Positions 1-5,550 of a stretch of 6,080 bases of DNA are shown one piece after another. Origin of the DNA: JAZKSG01 sp036626215 (GTDB lineage Archaea > Thermoplasmatota > E2 > DHVEG-1). A program made the position numbers and the translations under genes. The number at the start of each line of letters is the position of its first letter. Position 1 is the first letter of the stretch. The notes below the pieces were generated by a model. That model was not told the DNA's origin and ran no database searches. It saw only the letters and a list, made by a program, of their open reading frames with translations. The stretch is from positions 1 to 6,080 of the forward strand of contig JAZKSG010000058.1 of assembly GCA_036626215.1 (NCBI GenBank), written 5' to 3'.

Positions 1-613
1 AATCAGCAATTTTTTTAGATATCAGATCCGTGGATGTATCAACATTTTTTTCCTCTGTAAGAAAATATATGTCCCATAAATCTCGTCCTTTGACGTAAGA
101 TCTACACCCTACTGCGGTGAGTTTATCCGCTAAAATCTCAACGAGCTCCTCTACTCTAACCGCTGGGTTTAGAGGAGGAAAATCTAAAATTTTTGGTTGA
201 TTTATATAAGAAGGCACATATGCTATTTCAATATGAATCCGGGTTATCTGAGATTTTTGTTCTCCTTTTGTTTTGACGATAAAACGCTGCATTTCAGAGG
301 TGTTTTTTTGCTGGGTTACAGATACCTGATTTAGAAAGGGAAACCAGTCTTTAGCAAAAGTTTCAATTTTTGAAGATAATGCTGTATCATCTATCTTTTT
401 TTCACTCTGTTTAACAACCAGGTCAATATCCTCAGAAAACCGGGGGTTTCCATAGAATAACCGTAGAGCTGTGCCTCCTTGAAAAACAAGTTTGTTAAAA
501 TATCCATTACGGCTTAGTACTGTAAGCACTGTTTTTTGCATGTATTCTCTAAAAACGTGTTCTGCTGAAGTATCCATTTTTTTACTGGTAGAGATTATAT
601 CTCCCCACAACAT
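1..613 (-). CDS. AbiEii-type nucleotidyltransferase toxin, 3' end outside window
   Basis: The minus strand is open from 613 to the window edge (204 codons) and reads as an AbiEii/AbiGii-family nucleotidyltransferase, the toxin half of type IV toxin-antitoxin systems. Counting from the inner Met at 577, the family's first motif is clear: FQGGTALRLFYG (residues 33-43), then RFSEDIDLVV (46-55), giving the two metal-binding Asp of a polymerase-beta-like fold. Later come a probable third acidic strand, HIEIAY (115-120), then ADKLTAV (150-156) and KGRDLWDIYFL (163-173), the conserved K-hx-A and RDxxD segments. The family usually has about 230-300 residues, so only the C-terminal part is missing. 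I chose the ATG at 613 because a TATA-like box and palindrome sit at the right distance and GTGAT lies just before it; the ATG at 577 also fits the usual N-terminus. No AbiEi partner lies directly upstream here; it could lie outside the window. The target is unknown; relatives modify RNAs. Confidence 0.88.
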   Translation of the reverse strand, partial: MLWGDIISTSKKMDTSAEHVFREYMQKTVLTVLSRNGYFNKLVFQGGTALRLFYGNPRFSEDIDLVVKQSEKKIDDTALSSKIETFAKDWFPFLNQVSVTQQKNTSEMQRFIVKTKGEQKSQITRIHIEIAYVPSYINQPKILDFPPLNPAVRVEELVEILADKLTAVGCRSYVKGRDLWDIYFLTEEKNVDTSTDLISKKIAD

Positions 614-656
614 AATATCACATCACAAACTTAACAAATATGTTAAACTTTTAAAG
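611..656 (-). promoter_or_regulatory. Putative promoter and palindromic operator of the left AbiEii gene
   Basis: Reading on the minus strand, a TATA-like CTTTTAAAAG-type box lies at 656-648. It is followed by the perfect inverted repeat TTAACA-N4-TGTTAA (646-631), then GTGAT and the ATG at 613-611. With the usual archaeal TATA-to-start spacing of about 25 bases, transcription would begin near 626, so the palindrome would overlap the core promoter. That is where a repressor, for example an AbiEi autoregulator, would bind. The positions are seen directly; the function is inferred. Confidence 0.4.
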
Positions 657-788
657 CGAAAAATGGTGTTGGTTGTATAAAAAAGTATCCCTGCAATCTG
701 TTTTTTTTTTCTTGCGAAACCTGTCAGATAGATTACATGCAAAAGATGTCAGCTAACCAATTCATATCCATCCTATTATCAGATATTT
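614..788. other. Intergenic DNA left of the first repeat copy
   Basis: No convincing gene lies here. Apart from the palindromic promoter (611-656), it holds a run of ten T at 701-710 and the 13-base sequence CATGCAAAAGATG at 736-748, which recurs inverted at 3940-3952. Its first nine bases also pair with TTTTGCATG at 789-797. TGTCAG/TCAGAT motifs recur (for example 722-728 and 779-784). The sequence is unrelated to the DNA left of the second repeat copy, except for TCAGATAT at 779-786 versus 3928-3935. Confidence 0.5.
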
Positions 789-966
789 TTTTGCATGCAT
801 CCTTGTCAGATGGCAATCCTTATCATTTCTCCCAAAAAGCCAATTTTTTGATTGCAAAAGTTTCAGTTTACACCACACATAATAAAAATAATACAGAAAA
901 TATTTTAATATATACATATTAATTGTTGTCTGAGTTGAAAATCTATGAAATGTCCATACTGCAATT
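789..966 (+). repeat. 178-bp perfect direct repeat, copy 1
   Basis: Identical, by base-by-base reading, to 3944-4121 (offset 3155). It runs from TTTTGCATGCATCC to ATGTCCATACTGCAATT and contains the promoter and the first seven codons of the zinc-ribbon nuclease gene found intact at the second copy. Here the reading frame from ATG at 945 gives MKCPYCN and then meets TGA at 966-968, right at the repeat boundary, so this copy is an orphaned gene start. Its TATA-like box (903-914) could still drive transcription toward the gene at 1043. Homology continues weakly to the left as TCAGATAT (779-786), with a short indel. Confidence 0.93.
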
Positions 967-1002
967 GAAAAATCTAAGTTGTATGTTATAGTAACAAGAA
1001 AA

Positions 1003-1020
1003 CTTAAAAATAAATATATT
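1003..1020 (+). promoter_or_regulatory. Putative promoter of the Nudix membrane gene
   Basis: The AT-rich CTTAAAAATAAATATATTC stretch ends about 23 bases before the ATG at 1043, the spacing of an archaeal TATA box giving a leaderless or nearly leaderless transcript. No Shine-Dalgarno sequence precedes the ATG, which agrees with that. The TATA-like box inside the repeat (903-914) is an alternative source of transcription. Confidence 0.35.
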
Positions 1021-1042
1021 CATATTATTTAGCGTTTGCCGG

Positions 1043-2500
1043 ATGTTAGAAATTACTGGATTTATAGTTAGTGTAATTGGATTTTTAATTACTATCATAA
1101 TATTAATTTATAACTATTTCAAAACAAATACTTATAGAAAAAAAAATCGATTAGAGAAGATTTTTGAAAACGTATGTAAGTCCCCTGCTACAAATATATC
1201 AAAATATAAACGGACATATAATAAATTATTTAGTTATTATGAATTAGAGAATACAATAAAGAATGAATGGAATTCGATTAATGTAGATTATTTTAGAAAA
1301 AATTTGAAAGGTTATAAGATAAAAATCAGAAGAAAAAATGATTTACTTTATAAATTCCCAGTAGTTTATAAAGATGGTTGGTTTAAAAGCAGTAACCCAA
1401 ATTTAGCAATAAATATAAAAGATCCAAAGATAAAATTAGAGGAATTTAACAGAAAAAATCATTTATTGTATGAGAGAACAAAAGAATTTTTAGCCAATTT
1501 TGATGTGCTGAGATATTCAGAATTTCTTCGTTCAATTGATAAAAAAATATGGAATGATGTAACCTTTGATCTTAAAAATATTGACAAAGTTGGAGATAAA
1601 TTAGAGTTAGAATTTATTAAAGGATGTTATTATAATTACGTTGATTTTTATGAATTAATTTTAAAAGAGCTTTATATCTATCTGTATACTCATGATGATA
1701 AAGATAACATAAAACAAGAATTTTCAGAGCTAAAAAATTTATTACCCGAAAGATTTATTATTAGAGAAAAAATTGGAACTAATTTTGATAATTTTAATGA
1801 TAGACCTACAAAAATTGGTATTAACATTTTTGTATTAATGAAAATGGAAGAAGGTGTTGGACCGGATAGGAATAAAGATAAATATTGTACATTTTTTCAA
1901 AAAAGAGGGTCTGATCAAATTGAATTTCCTGGTTTTTATCATGTTGTACCTGCAGGTACTTTTCAACCTTTGAGTACATTTACAAGAGAAATAGTAAATC
2001 GTCAATTCAATTTTTCATATACTATACTTAGGGAACTTTTGGAGGAGGTATATCATCTAGATGAAGCTGACAAAAAATTGCGTAGAGCGGATCCTTTCCA
2101 AATTTTTAAAATGAAAAAAGGTGAAATAACTGTTAAGAAGAACGGTAAAGAAGTAAAGGAATCTTTTATCCCTGGTGAATTACTCGGGTTAAGTGATTCA
2201 ACTGAAATTGATGATAATAATGACCATTATGAAGTTATTCCAACAGGTTTTCTTATTGATTTAACTACATTAAAACCGGAGTTAACTGTTGTACTTCATA
2301 TTAAGGATAATAAGGTTTATCAAAAAAGTAAGAAATTTTTTGGAGGTAATTGGGAGGGATCAATATGGGAAGTAGAAATTGGTAGTGATAATTTTAAAAA
2401 TTTCATTAATGAATACCTAAATATCGAGAATTTTTTGCCAGCAGGTGCCGTTGCTGTAGCTGAAGGAATAAATTATTATAATAAAATAACTAGAAAATAA
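1043..2500 (+). CDS. Membrane-anchored Nudix-domain protein, putative defence effector
   Basis: A 485-residue protein. Residues 5-26 form one strongly hydrophobic helix followed by a Lys/Arg-rich stretch (27-40), so the bulk should lie in the cytoplasm. Residues 35-240 are charged, mostly helical-looking and unrecognised. The C-terminal part (about 255-480) resembles a Nudix hydrolase: VVPAGTFQP (301-309) supplies the Gly, and RELLEEVY (330-337) matches the REUxEE metal-binding core. The spacing from that Gly to the Arg is 25 residues, not the canonical 14, and the final Gly of the box is Tyr, so catalysis is not certain. The architecture recalls the SMODS-associated NUDIX family, proposed effectors in nucleotide-signal defence systems; that is inference. 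It is far more AT-rich than its neighbours (14 G/C in 60 at 1321-1380 against 26 in 60 at 4681-4740), which points to transfer. It converges on the AbiE-like pair with a 10-base gap, and both lie between the direct repeats. No nucleotide cyclase is visible. Confidence 0.75.
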   Translation: MLEITGFIVSVIGFLITIIILIYNYFKTNTYRKKNRLEKIFENVCKSPATNISKYKRTYNKLFSYYELENTIKNEWNSINVDYFRKNLKGYKIKIRRKNDLLYKFPVVYKDGWFKSSNPNLAINIKDPKIKLEEFNRKNHLLYERTKEFLANFDVLRYSEFLRSIDKKIWNDVTFDLKNIDKVGDKLELEFIKGCYYNYVDFYELILKELYIYLYTHDDKDNIKQEFSELKNLLPERFIIREKIGTNFDNFNDRPTKIGINIFVLMKMEEGVGPDRNKDKYCTFFQKRGSDQIEFPGFYHVVPAGTFQPLSTFTREIVNRQFNFSYTILRELLEEVYHLDEADKKLRRADPFQIFKMKKGEITVKKNGKEVKESFIPGELLGLSDSTEIDDNNDHYEVIPTGFLIDLTTLKPELTVVLHIKDNKVYQKSKKFFGGNWEGSIWEVEIGSDNFKNFINEYLNIENFLPAGAVAVAEGINYYNKITRK

Positions 2501-2510
2501 TCGTACTATC

Positions 2511-3107
2511 TCAAAATTCTTCAAGTATTCTATCGTATATTCTTTTCAACCGTTGATCTCTAACCTTCGAACGATAAAATTCAACATCTCTGAAAAGCTG
2601 ATTTTTAGTACAAATAGGACCCAACACATCGTCGATTTTAACGGATTCAAAATTTTTTCGATCTCCTTTATGTACATAGATGATGTTTACATCAAGTGAA
2701 TCATAAAACTGAGCGAGTGTTTCAGACCGATAAGAGCTTTTATCCTGCAAGGAGGAAACCCGTTCAGAAACCTTAACTGTTTTAGTTTTTTCCAAGGTCA
2801 CAATTTCTAGAATTCTAGTAGTGCTCCATTCTAAACCGTAATGACGGGCGGCAGTGCTCAACCCCCAATACCATTGTTTTCTCCCATATTTAACGTTGAA
2901 CAAAGATGCAAAAAAATCTTGTTTATTTTCGATAAAATGCCCCTTCCGCTCTCGAGATGTTGGAATATAATATATTCCTCTAAAAAACGTTGGAATGACA
3001 TATAGTGATGAAAGAGCTTTTTGAAATGAATACTTTTTTTTAACCTCATCTGATTTGATAAAAATTCCACTATCAAAGATGTCAACGAAATTCTGATAAC
3101 CAGTCAT
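2511..3107 (-). CDS. AbiEi-like antitoxin/transcriptional regulator
   Basis: About 198 residues from the Met at 3107. The N-terminal 50 residues look like a small winged helix (FIKSDEVKKKYSF, then RGIYYIP, the wing seen in AbiEi proteins). The middle holds YWGLSTAARHYGLEW followed by a ILEIVTLEKTKTVKV strand, the pattern of the AbiEi C-terminal domain (in relatives, a tryptophan/tyrosine-rich 'SALxYYGL' segment). AbiEi proteins repress their own operon and neutralise the AbiEii nucleotidyltransferase, acting in the cytoplasm. The open frame extends upstream to 3179, but the chosen ATG follows a near-perfect Shine-Dalgarno at 3120-3113 and leaves a 26-base overlap with the preceding gene, instead of 98 bases. 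It is second in the operon, after its presumed toxin; classical AbiE operons have the antitoxin first. Sequence similarity to typical AbiEi is modest, so the family call is by pattern and context. Confidence 0.7.
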   Translation of the reverse strand: MTGYQNFVDIFDSGIFIKSDEVKKKYSFQKALSSLYVIPTFFRGIYYIPTSRERKGHFIENKQDFFASLFNVKYGRKQWYWGLSTAARHYGLEWSTTRILEIVTLEKTKTVKVSERVSSLQDKSSYRSETLAQFYDSLDVNIIYVHKGDRKNFESVKIDDVLGPICTKNQLFRDVEFYRSKVRDQRLKRIYDRILEEF

Positions 3108-3747
3108 ATGTCCACCTCCTGAATTCATCAAACTCGTCATAGTGAAGTTTATCAATCTGTTTTCTAGTTTGAAAGACAAGTAAATCCTTTTTTGTTGTGT
3201 TTTTAATCTCTTTCAATCGGCTATCATATTTCTGTTCAATAACATCGCAATCCTGTTTAGGGAATGATAATCTGCATTTGGTCTTTTTTTTCATTATGAA
3301 AAGATCAACGAGATCACGTGCATCAAAAATGGATCTGCATAAAAGTGAATTCATTTTCATATCCGCGTAAGTTTGTATATCGAATAGATAAATATTTGTT
3401 TGATTCACAGTTTTTTTCTCAATACTGTTATATGATGTTCCGTTGTTGAACACATCTATTTTTATGTTAGGGCCAACATATAGCGTGTGGTTATTTTTTG
3501 ATTTTATTTCAAAACCTTTCTTTTTCAGTCTTCTGGTCAACTGTTTCGTTGTTTCTTCTTCATGTATAGTGCCGATGTTGTTTGCGTTAGGGTCATATAA
3601 ATCGATATCTTCTGAGGAACGGTATTCATTAAATATAGTTAGGTTTAGCGCGGTGCCGCCTACAAAAACTAAATCTAGTTGAAATGCTTCTTCTAGGATG
3701 TATGTCCAGTTTCGTTTTATCCATTTCCATTTATCAAAAACCGACAT
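3082..3747 (-). CDS. AbiEii-like nucleotidyltransferase
   Basis: 221 residues of the polymerase-beta-like nucleotidyltransferase superfamily, closest in pattern to AbiEii toxins. Motif I is VFVGGTALNL (27-36) with SSEDIDLYD (44-52), the DxD pair being D47 and D49. A third acidic residue is likely D98 in KIDVF. KMNSLLCRS (131-139) and DARDLVDLF (142-150) correspond to the K-containing and RDxxD segments. The rest of the C-terminus is helical and basic. It is shorter than classical AbiEii and clearly different in sequence from the one at 1-613, so the two are not a recent duplication. It is first in a two-gene operon with the AbiEi-like gene, overlapping it by 26 bases. The ATG at 3747 is the first in frame and sits a few bases after a promoter with a perfect inverted repeat. 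Substrate unknown. It could also be a related COG1708-like domain, but the paired regulator favours a type IV toxin-antitoxin role. Confidence 0.82.
   Translation of the reverse strand: MSVFDKWKWIKRNWTYILEEAFQLDLVFVGGTALNLTIFNEYRSSEDIDLYDPNANNIGTIHEEETTKQLTRRLKKKGFEIKSKNNHTLYVGPNIKIDVFNNGTSYNSIEKKTVNQTNIYLFDIQTYADMKMNSLLCRSIFDARDLVDLFIMKKKTKCRLSFPKQDCDVIEQKYDSRLKEIKNTTKKDLLVFQTRKQIDKLHYDEFDEFRRWTYDWLSEFR
3113..3120 (-). promoter_or_regulatory. Strong Shine-Dalgarno inside the upstream gene
   Basis: AGGAGGTG on the minus strand, five bases before the ATG at 3107, is an eight-base complement to the 16S rRNA 3' end (CACCTCCT). It lies within the last codons of the nucleotidyltransferase gene, so translation of the regulator is probably coupled to, or boosted relative to, the toxin. 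It decides the start against the longer open frame. Confidence 0.8.
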
Positions 3748-3790
3748 ACATTCTTATAAGATTAAACTATTTTTAATCTTTTCGATTTGA
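3748..3790 (-). promoter_or_regulatory. Putative promoter with 9-bp inverted-repeat operator
   Basis: AAGATTAAA (3758-3766) and its exact complement TTTAATCTT (3772-3780) flank five bases. Read on the minus strand, the outer arm and loop form a GATTAAAAATAG TATA-like box preceded by purine-rich CGAAAA, about 25-30 bases before the ATG at 3747, so the transcript would be almost leaderless. An inverted repeat over the TATA box is where an autoregulating AbiEi protein would repress. An alternative use as a terminator is unlikely, since no minus-strand gene ends here. Function is inferred. Confidence 0.45.
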
Positions 3791-3943
3791 CTTTTGGATG
3801 TTGTTTTTCTACGGACGACTTACACCTTTTGCCTTTCAAACCCAGCAAGTAGATCAAATTTTTCTTTTTCTGATTCCGAAGGAGATATTGTCAACCCAAA
3901 AAAACACTTTTTCACCTGCTGAATCTGTCAGATATAAGCCATC
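3791..3943. other. Intergenic DNA between AbiE-like operon and second repeat
   Basis: No supported gene. A minus-strand open frame entering from the repeat continues through here and ends near 3854 (KDGLYLTDSAGEKVFFWVD in part). It has a protein-like look, but there is no recognisable domain, start or promoter, and at copy 1 the equivalent frame stops soon after the repeat ends. It may be the remnant of an older gene. At the right edge GCCATC (3938-3943) pairs with GATGGC (3964-3969), placing a hairpin across the repeat boundary. Confidence 0.4.
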
Positions 3944-4121
3944 TTTTGCATGCATCCTTGTCAGATGGCAATCCTTATCATTTCTCCCAAAAAGCCAATT
4001 TTTTGATTGCAAAAGTTTCAGTTTACACCACACATAATAAAAATAATACAGAAAATATTTTAATATATACATATTAATTGTTGTCTGAGTTGAAAATCTA
4101 TGAAATGTCCATACTGCAATT
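3944..4121 (+). repeat. 178-bp perfect direct repeat, copy 2
   Basis: Identical to 789-966 and in the same orientation. Here the repeat runs into the 5' end of the zinc-ribbon nuclease gene, so its ATG at 4100 and codons for MKCPYCN are part of the repeat and continue into a sensible protein. This makes copy 2 the original context and copy 1 the derived or displaced one. It contains the gene's promoter (TTTTAATATATA at 4058-4069) and the palindrome TGCATGCA near its left end. Confidence 0.93.
4058..4069 (+). promoter_or_regulatory. Putative TATA box of the zinc-ribbon nuclease gene
   Basis: TTTTAATATATA preceded by GAAAATA lies about 36 bases before the ATG at 4100, which predicts a leader of roughly ten bases. 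The same box exists in repeat copy 1 at 903-914. No clear Shine-Dalgarno is seen before the ATG. Confidence 0.45.
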
Positions 4122-4950
4122 CAAAAAAACAAACCATAAAAGCAGGTTTACGGCAAACCCAAGAAGGAGTCATCCAAAAATACTACTGTAAAAAATGCAA
4201 AAAATATTTCACAGATAAGACTCAGCCGTATACACAGTACCCACTGCGTGTAATACTTTACACCCTCCAACAATACAACAAAGGACACCCAGTTAAAAAA
4301 ACTAAAACTCTTACCGGAAAATTCTTACCCTTCTTAAACTAAGAAAACAATACACGATAGACCCAGAAAACCTAACCACAACACATAGGTTTCATCATCA
4401 ACAAATATATCCATTCACCTACCATCATCTGAAACTCAACCTAAAAGGTAAACAACTCCCGCAACTAAAACGCTACATTAACTGGGTAGAACGAAAACTT
4501 CCTACAACAATGTTTCTAAGTGGACCTCGTGCATCACAATGCTGTATCAACCAAGATATAAAAATAAAGCAAAAAGAAACCATCGCTTCAGATCTCACCC
4601 ATTTTGCATTAGCAATGAAAACCAAAAAACAGTCAGATCATGAAGCCGTTGAACAATTCTTCCTACTTAATGATTCATCCACGGTATGCACTGAGCTACC
4701 AGTTTTTCTTAAACCAGAGGAGACACGTTTGTTTGACATCGATACAACATTAACGAGACATATTGACCTCATTCAGATACGAAACGGTAAACTTTATGTT
4801 TTAGATTATAAACCTAATCTCCGTCGTCCAGAACGTCATGCTGGACAACTAACAGCTTACAAAAGAGCGATACAACATAGAACTCAGATTCCAGAAAAAA
4901 ACATTTCTATTGCTGTCTTCAACCAATATGATTATTATGAGTTTGAATAA
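4100..4950 (+). pseudogene. Zinc-ribbon + PD-(D/E)XK (RecB/Cas4-like) nuclease protein, frame broken
   Basis: Two open parts in different frames belong to one protein. The first (4100-4342, 80 residues) has a zinc ribbon, CPYC (3-6) and CKKC (30-33), then the start of a helix-turn-helix (YPLRVILYTLQQYNKGH...) that stops at KTLTG. The second is open from 4306 to 4950 in the -1-relative frame: after ILTLLKLRKQYTIDPENLT comes a region ending in a nuclease domain. Counting from Met 4510, H84-I-D86, LDYK (98-101) and QLTAY (113-117) match the RecB-family GxhD, (D/E)xK and QxxxY motifs, and it ends FNQYDYYEFE. Between the parts the expected remainder of the helix-turn-helix is missing, so I infer an internal deletion with frame change near 4306-4325 rather than a single-base slip. 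The ribbon resembles that of IS1-type transposases, but no DDE domain follows. I recall similar full-length archaeal proteins of about 350 residues, of unknown role. The ATG at 4510 could still give a nuclease-only product. Confidence 0.75.
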
Positions 4951-5003
4951 AAAATTTTATCAATACAATTTATGACACGAACAATAAGATACTATAAAAC
5001 ATG

Positions 5004-5011
5004 TTTATATA
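5004..5011 (+). promoter_or_regulatory. Archaeal TATA box before the truncated AbiEi gene
   Basis: TTTATATA, preceded by the A-rich TAAAAC, lies about 30 bases (box centre to ATG) upstream of the start at 5037. This is a textbook archaeal core promoter and predicts a leader of only a few bases. It is the clearest sign in the window that the organism is an archaeon. Confidence 0.65.
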
Positions 5012-5036
5012 ATGGAAACAACCAACACAAGAGAAT

Positions 5037-5282
5037 ATGAGATATAGTGGTATTTCCCCCTTAGAATCCTATATTTTAACAACCTTAACAGAAAAAGATT
5101 TTGCATTATTTGGTGTAAAAGAAATAAAAAGACTAACTAACTGGAAAAGCAACCGTGTGCATAACTTACTTCAATCATTGGAGAAAAAAAAGTACATACA
5201 TAGAATAAAAAGAAGCAACTATGTTATCACAGAATACATCAGTAAAAATTACATTTCAACTACTTTCAACCCAAAAAGTTAA
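5037..5282 (+). pseudogene. Truncated AbiEi-like winged-helix antitoxin
   Basis: 81 residues. SPLESYILTTLTEKDFALFG then VKEIKRLTNWKSNRVHNLLQSL and KKKYIHRIKRSNYVI form a complete winged helix like the N-terminus of archaeal AbiEi regulators (A/S-tract, recognition helix NRVHNLL, wing RIKRSNYV). In full-length relatives this is followed by a segment around 'PSYISFW..LSYYG' and a C-terminal domain of about 120 residues. Here the protein ends with TTFNPKS just where that segment would begin, so it looks truncated. It has its own strong promoter. A stand-alone DNA-binding protein is still possible, for example a repressor without neutralising domain. The next gene, vapB, begins 50 bases later, suggesting the VapBC insertion removed the rest. 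No AbiEii gene follows it; the one at 1-613 is on the other strand. Confidence 0.65.
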
Positions 5283-5292
5283 ATATAATCAC

Positions 5293-5327
5293 ATAATATA
5301 TGTACAAACAAGTAATTCATTGGTGAT
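5293..5327 (+). promoter_or_regulatory. Promoter-like box and Shine-Dalgarno of vapB
   Basis: ATAATATAT at 5293-5301 is a TATA-like box about 35 bases before the GTG at 5332. GGTGAT at 5322-5327 matches the 16S rRNA 3' end (ATCACC) and lies four bases before that GTG, which decides the start within a longer open frame. Confidence 0.5.
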
Positions 5328-5331
5328 ATGT

Positions 5332-5547
5332 GTGGTAAATATAACTTTGTCTATTCCAGAAGACCTTAAGAAAAAAATGGATTCATTCATCGAGATTAAT
5401 TGGAGTGCAGTAGCAAGAGAGGCTTTTAAAGAGAAAATTTCTGATCTTGAGTTTCTTAAAAAATTTAAAGAACAAAGTGATTTATCTGAAGAGGAAGCTA
5501 TAAAGCTTGGTAGAGAATTAAATAAGAAACTGTCTAAGAGAAGATAG
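5332..5547 (+). CDS. vapB: VapB-type antitoxin
   Basis: 71 residues from the GTG at 5332. The N-terminus NITLSIPEDLKKKMD is the beta-strand and first helix of a ribbon-helix-helix DNA-binding domain; INWSAVAREAFKEKI is the second helix with the characteristic 'NWSxVAR' of archaeal VapB antitoxins. The remaining residues (about 38-71, charged, ending GRELNKKLSKRR) form the toxin-binding tail. It would bind and inhibit the PIN-domain ribonuclease encoded just downstream (three-base gap) and repress its own promoter. The frame is open upstream to 5221, but that would extend the protein by 37 residues overlapping the previous gene and unlike the family; the GGTGAT before the GTG supports the shorter form. 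The gene is intact although its partner is broken. Confidence 0.85.
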   Translation: MVNITLSIPEDLKKKMDSFIEINWSAVAREAFKEKISDLEFLKKFKEQSDLSEEEAIKLGRELNKKLSKRR

Positions 5548-5550
5548 CTG

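Noticed and set aside
492..680. Plus-strand open frame over the left AbiEii gene
   Set aside because: Antisense shadow of a well-supported coding region on the minus strand.
701..710. Run of ten T as a terminator
   Set aside because: No plus-strand gene ends upstream of it, and on the minus strand it is a run of A.
737..922. Plus-strand open frame over the first repeat copy
   Set aside because: It spans promoter and intergenic repeat sequence, has no recognisable domain, and its N-terminal part is absent from the second copy.
3108..3179. Longer N-terminus for the AbiEi-like protein
   Set aside because: It would overlap the upstream gene by 98 bases, while the ATG at 3107 has a near-perfect Shine-Dalgarno at the right distance.
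3798..4037. Plus-strand open frame of about 79 residues left of the nuclease gene
   Set aside because: Composition is that of noncoding T-rich DNA, with no ribosome site or domain.
3854..4072. Minus-strand open frame of about 72 residues through the second repeat
   Set aside because: The C-terminal half looks somewhat protein-like, but the start lies in the promoter of the nuclease gene, copy 1 does not preserve the frame past the repeat, and no family is recognised. At most a remnant.
4100..4342. Zinc-ribbon part as an IS1-type insertion sequence
   Set aside because: No DDE transposase or terminal inverted repeats follow; the downstream frame carries a PD-(D/E)XK nuclease domain instead.
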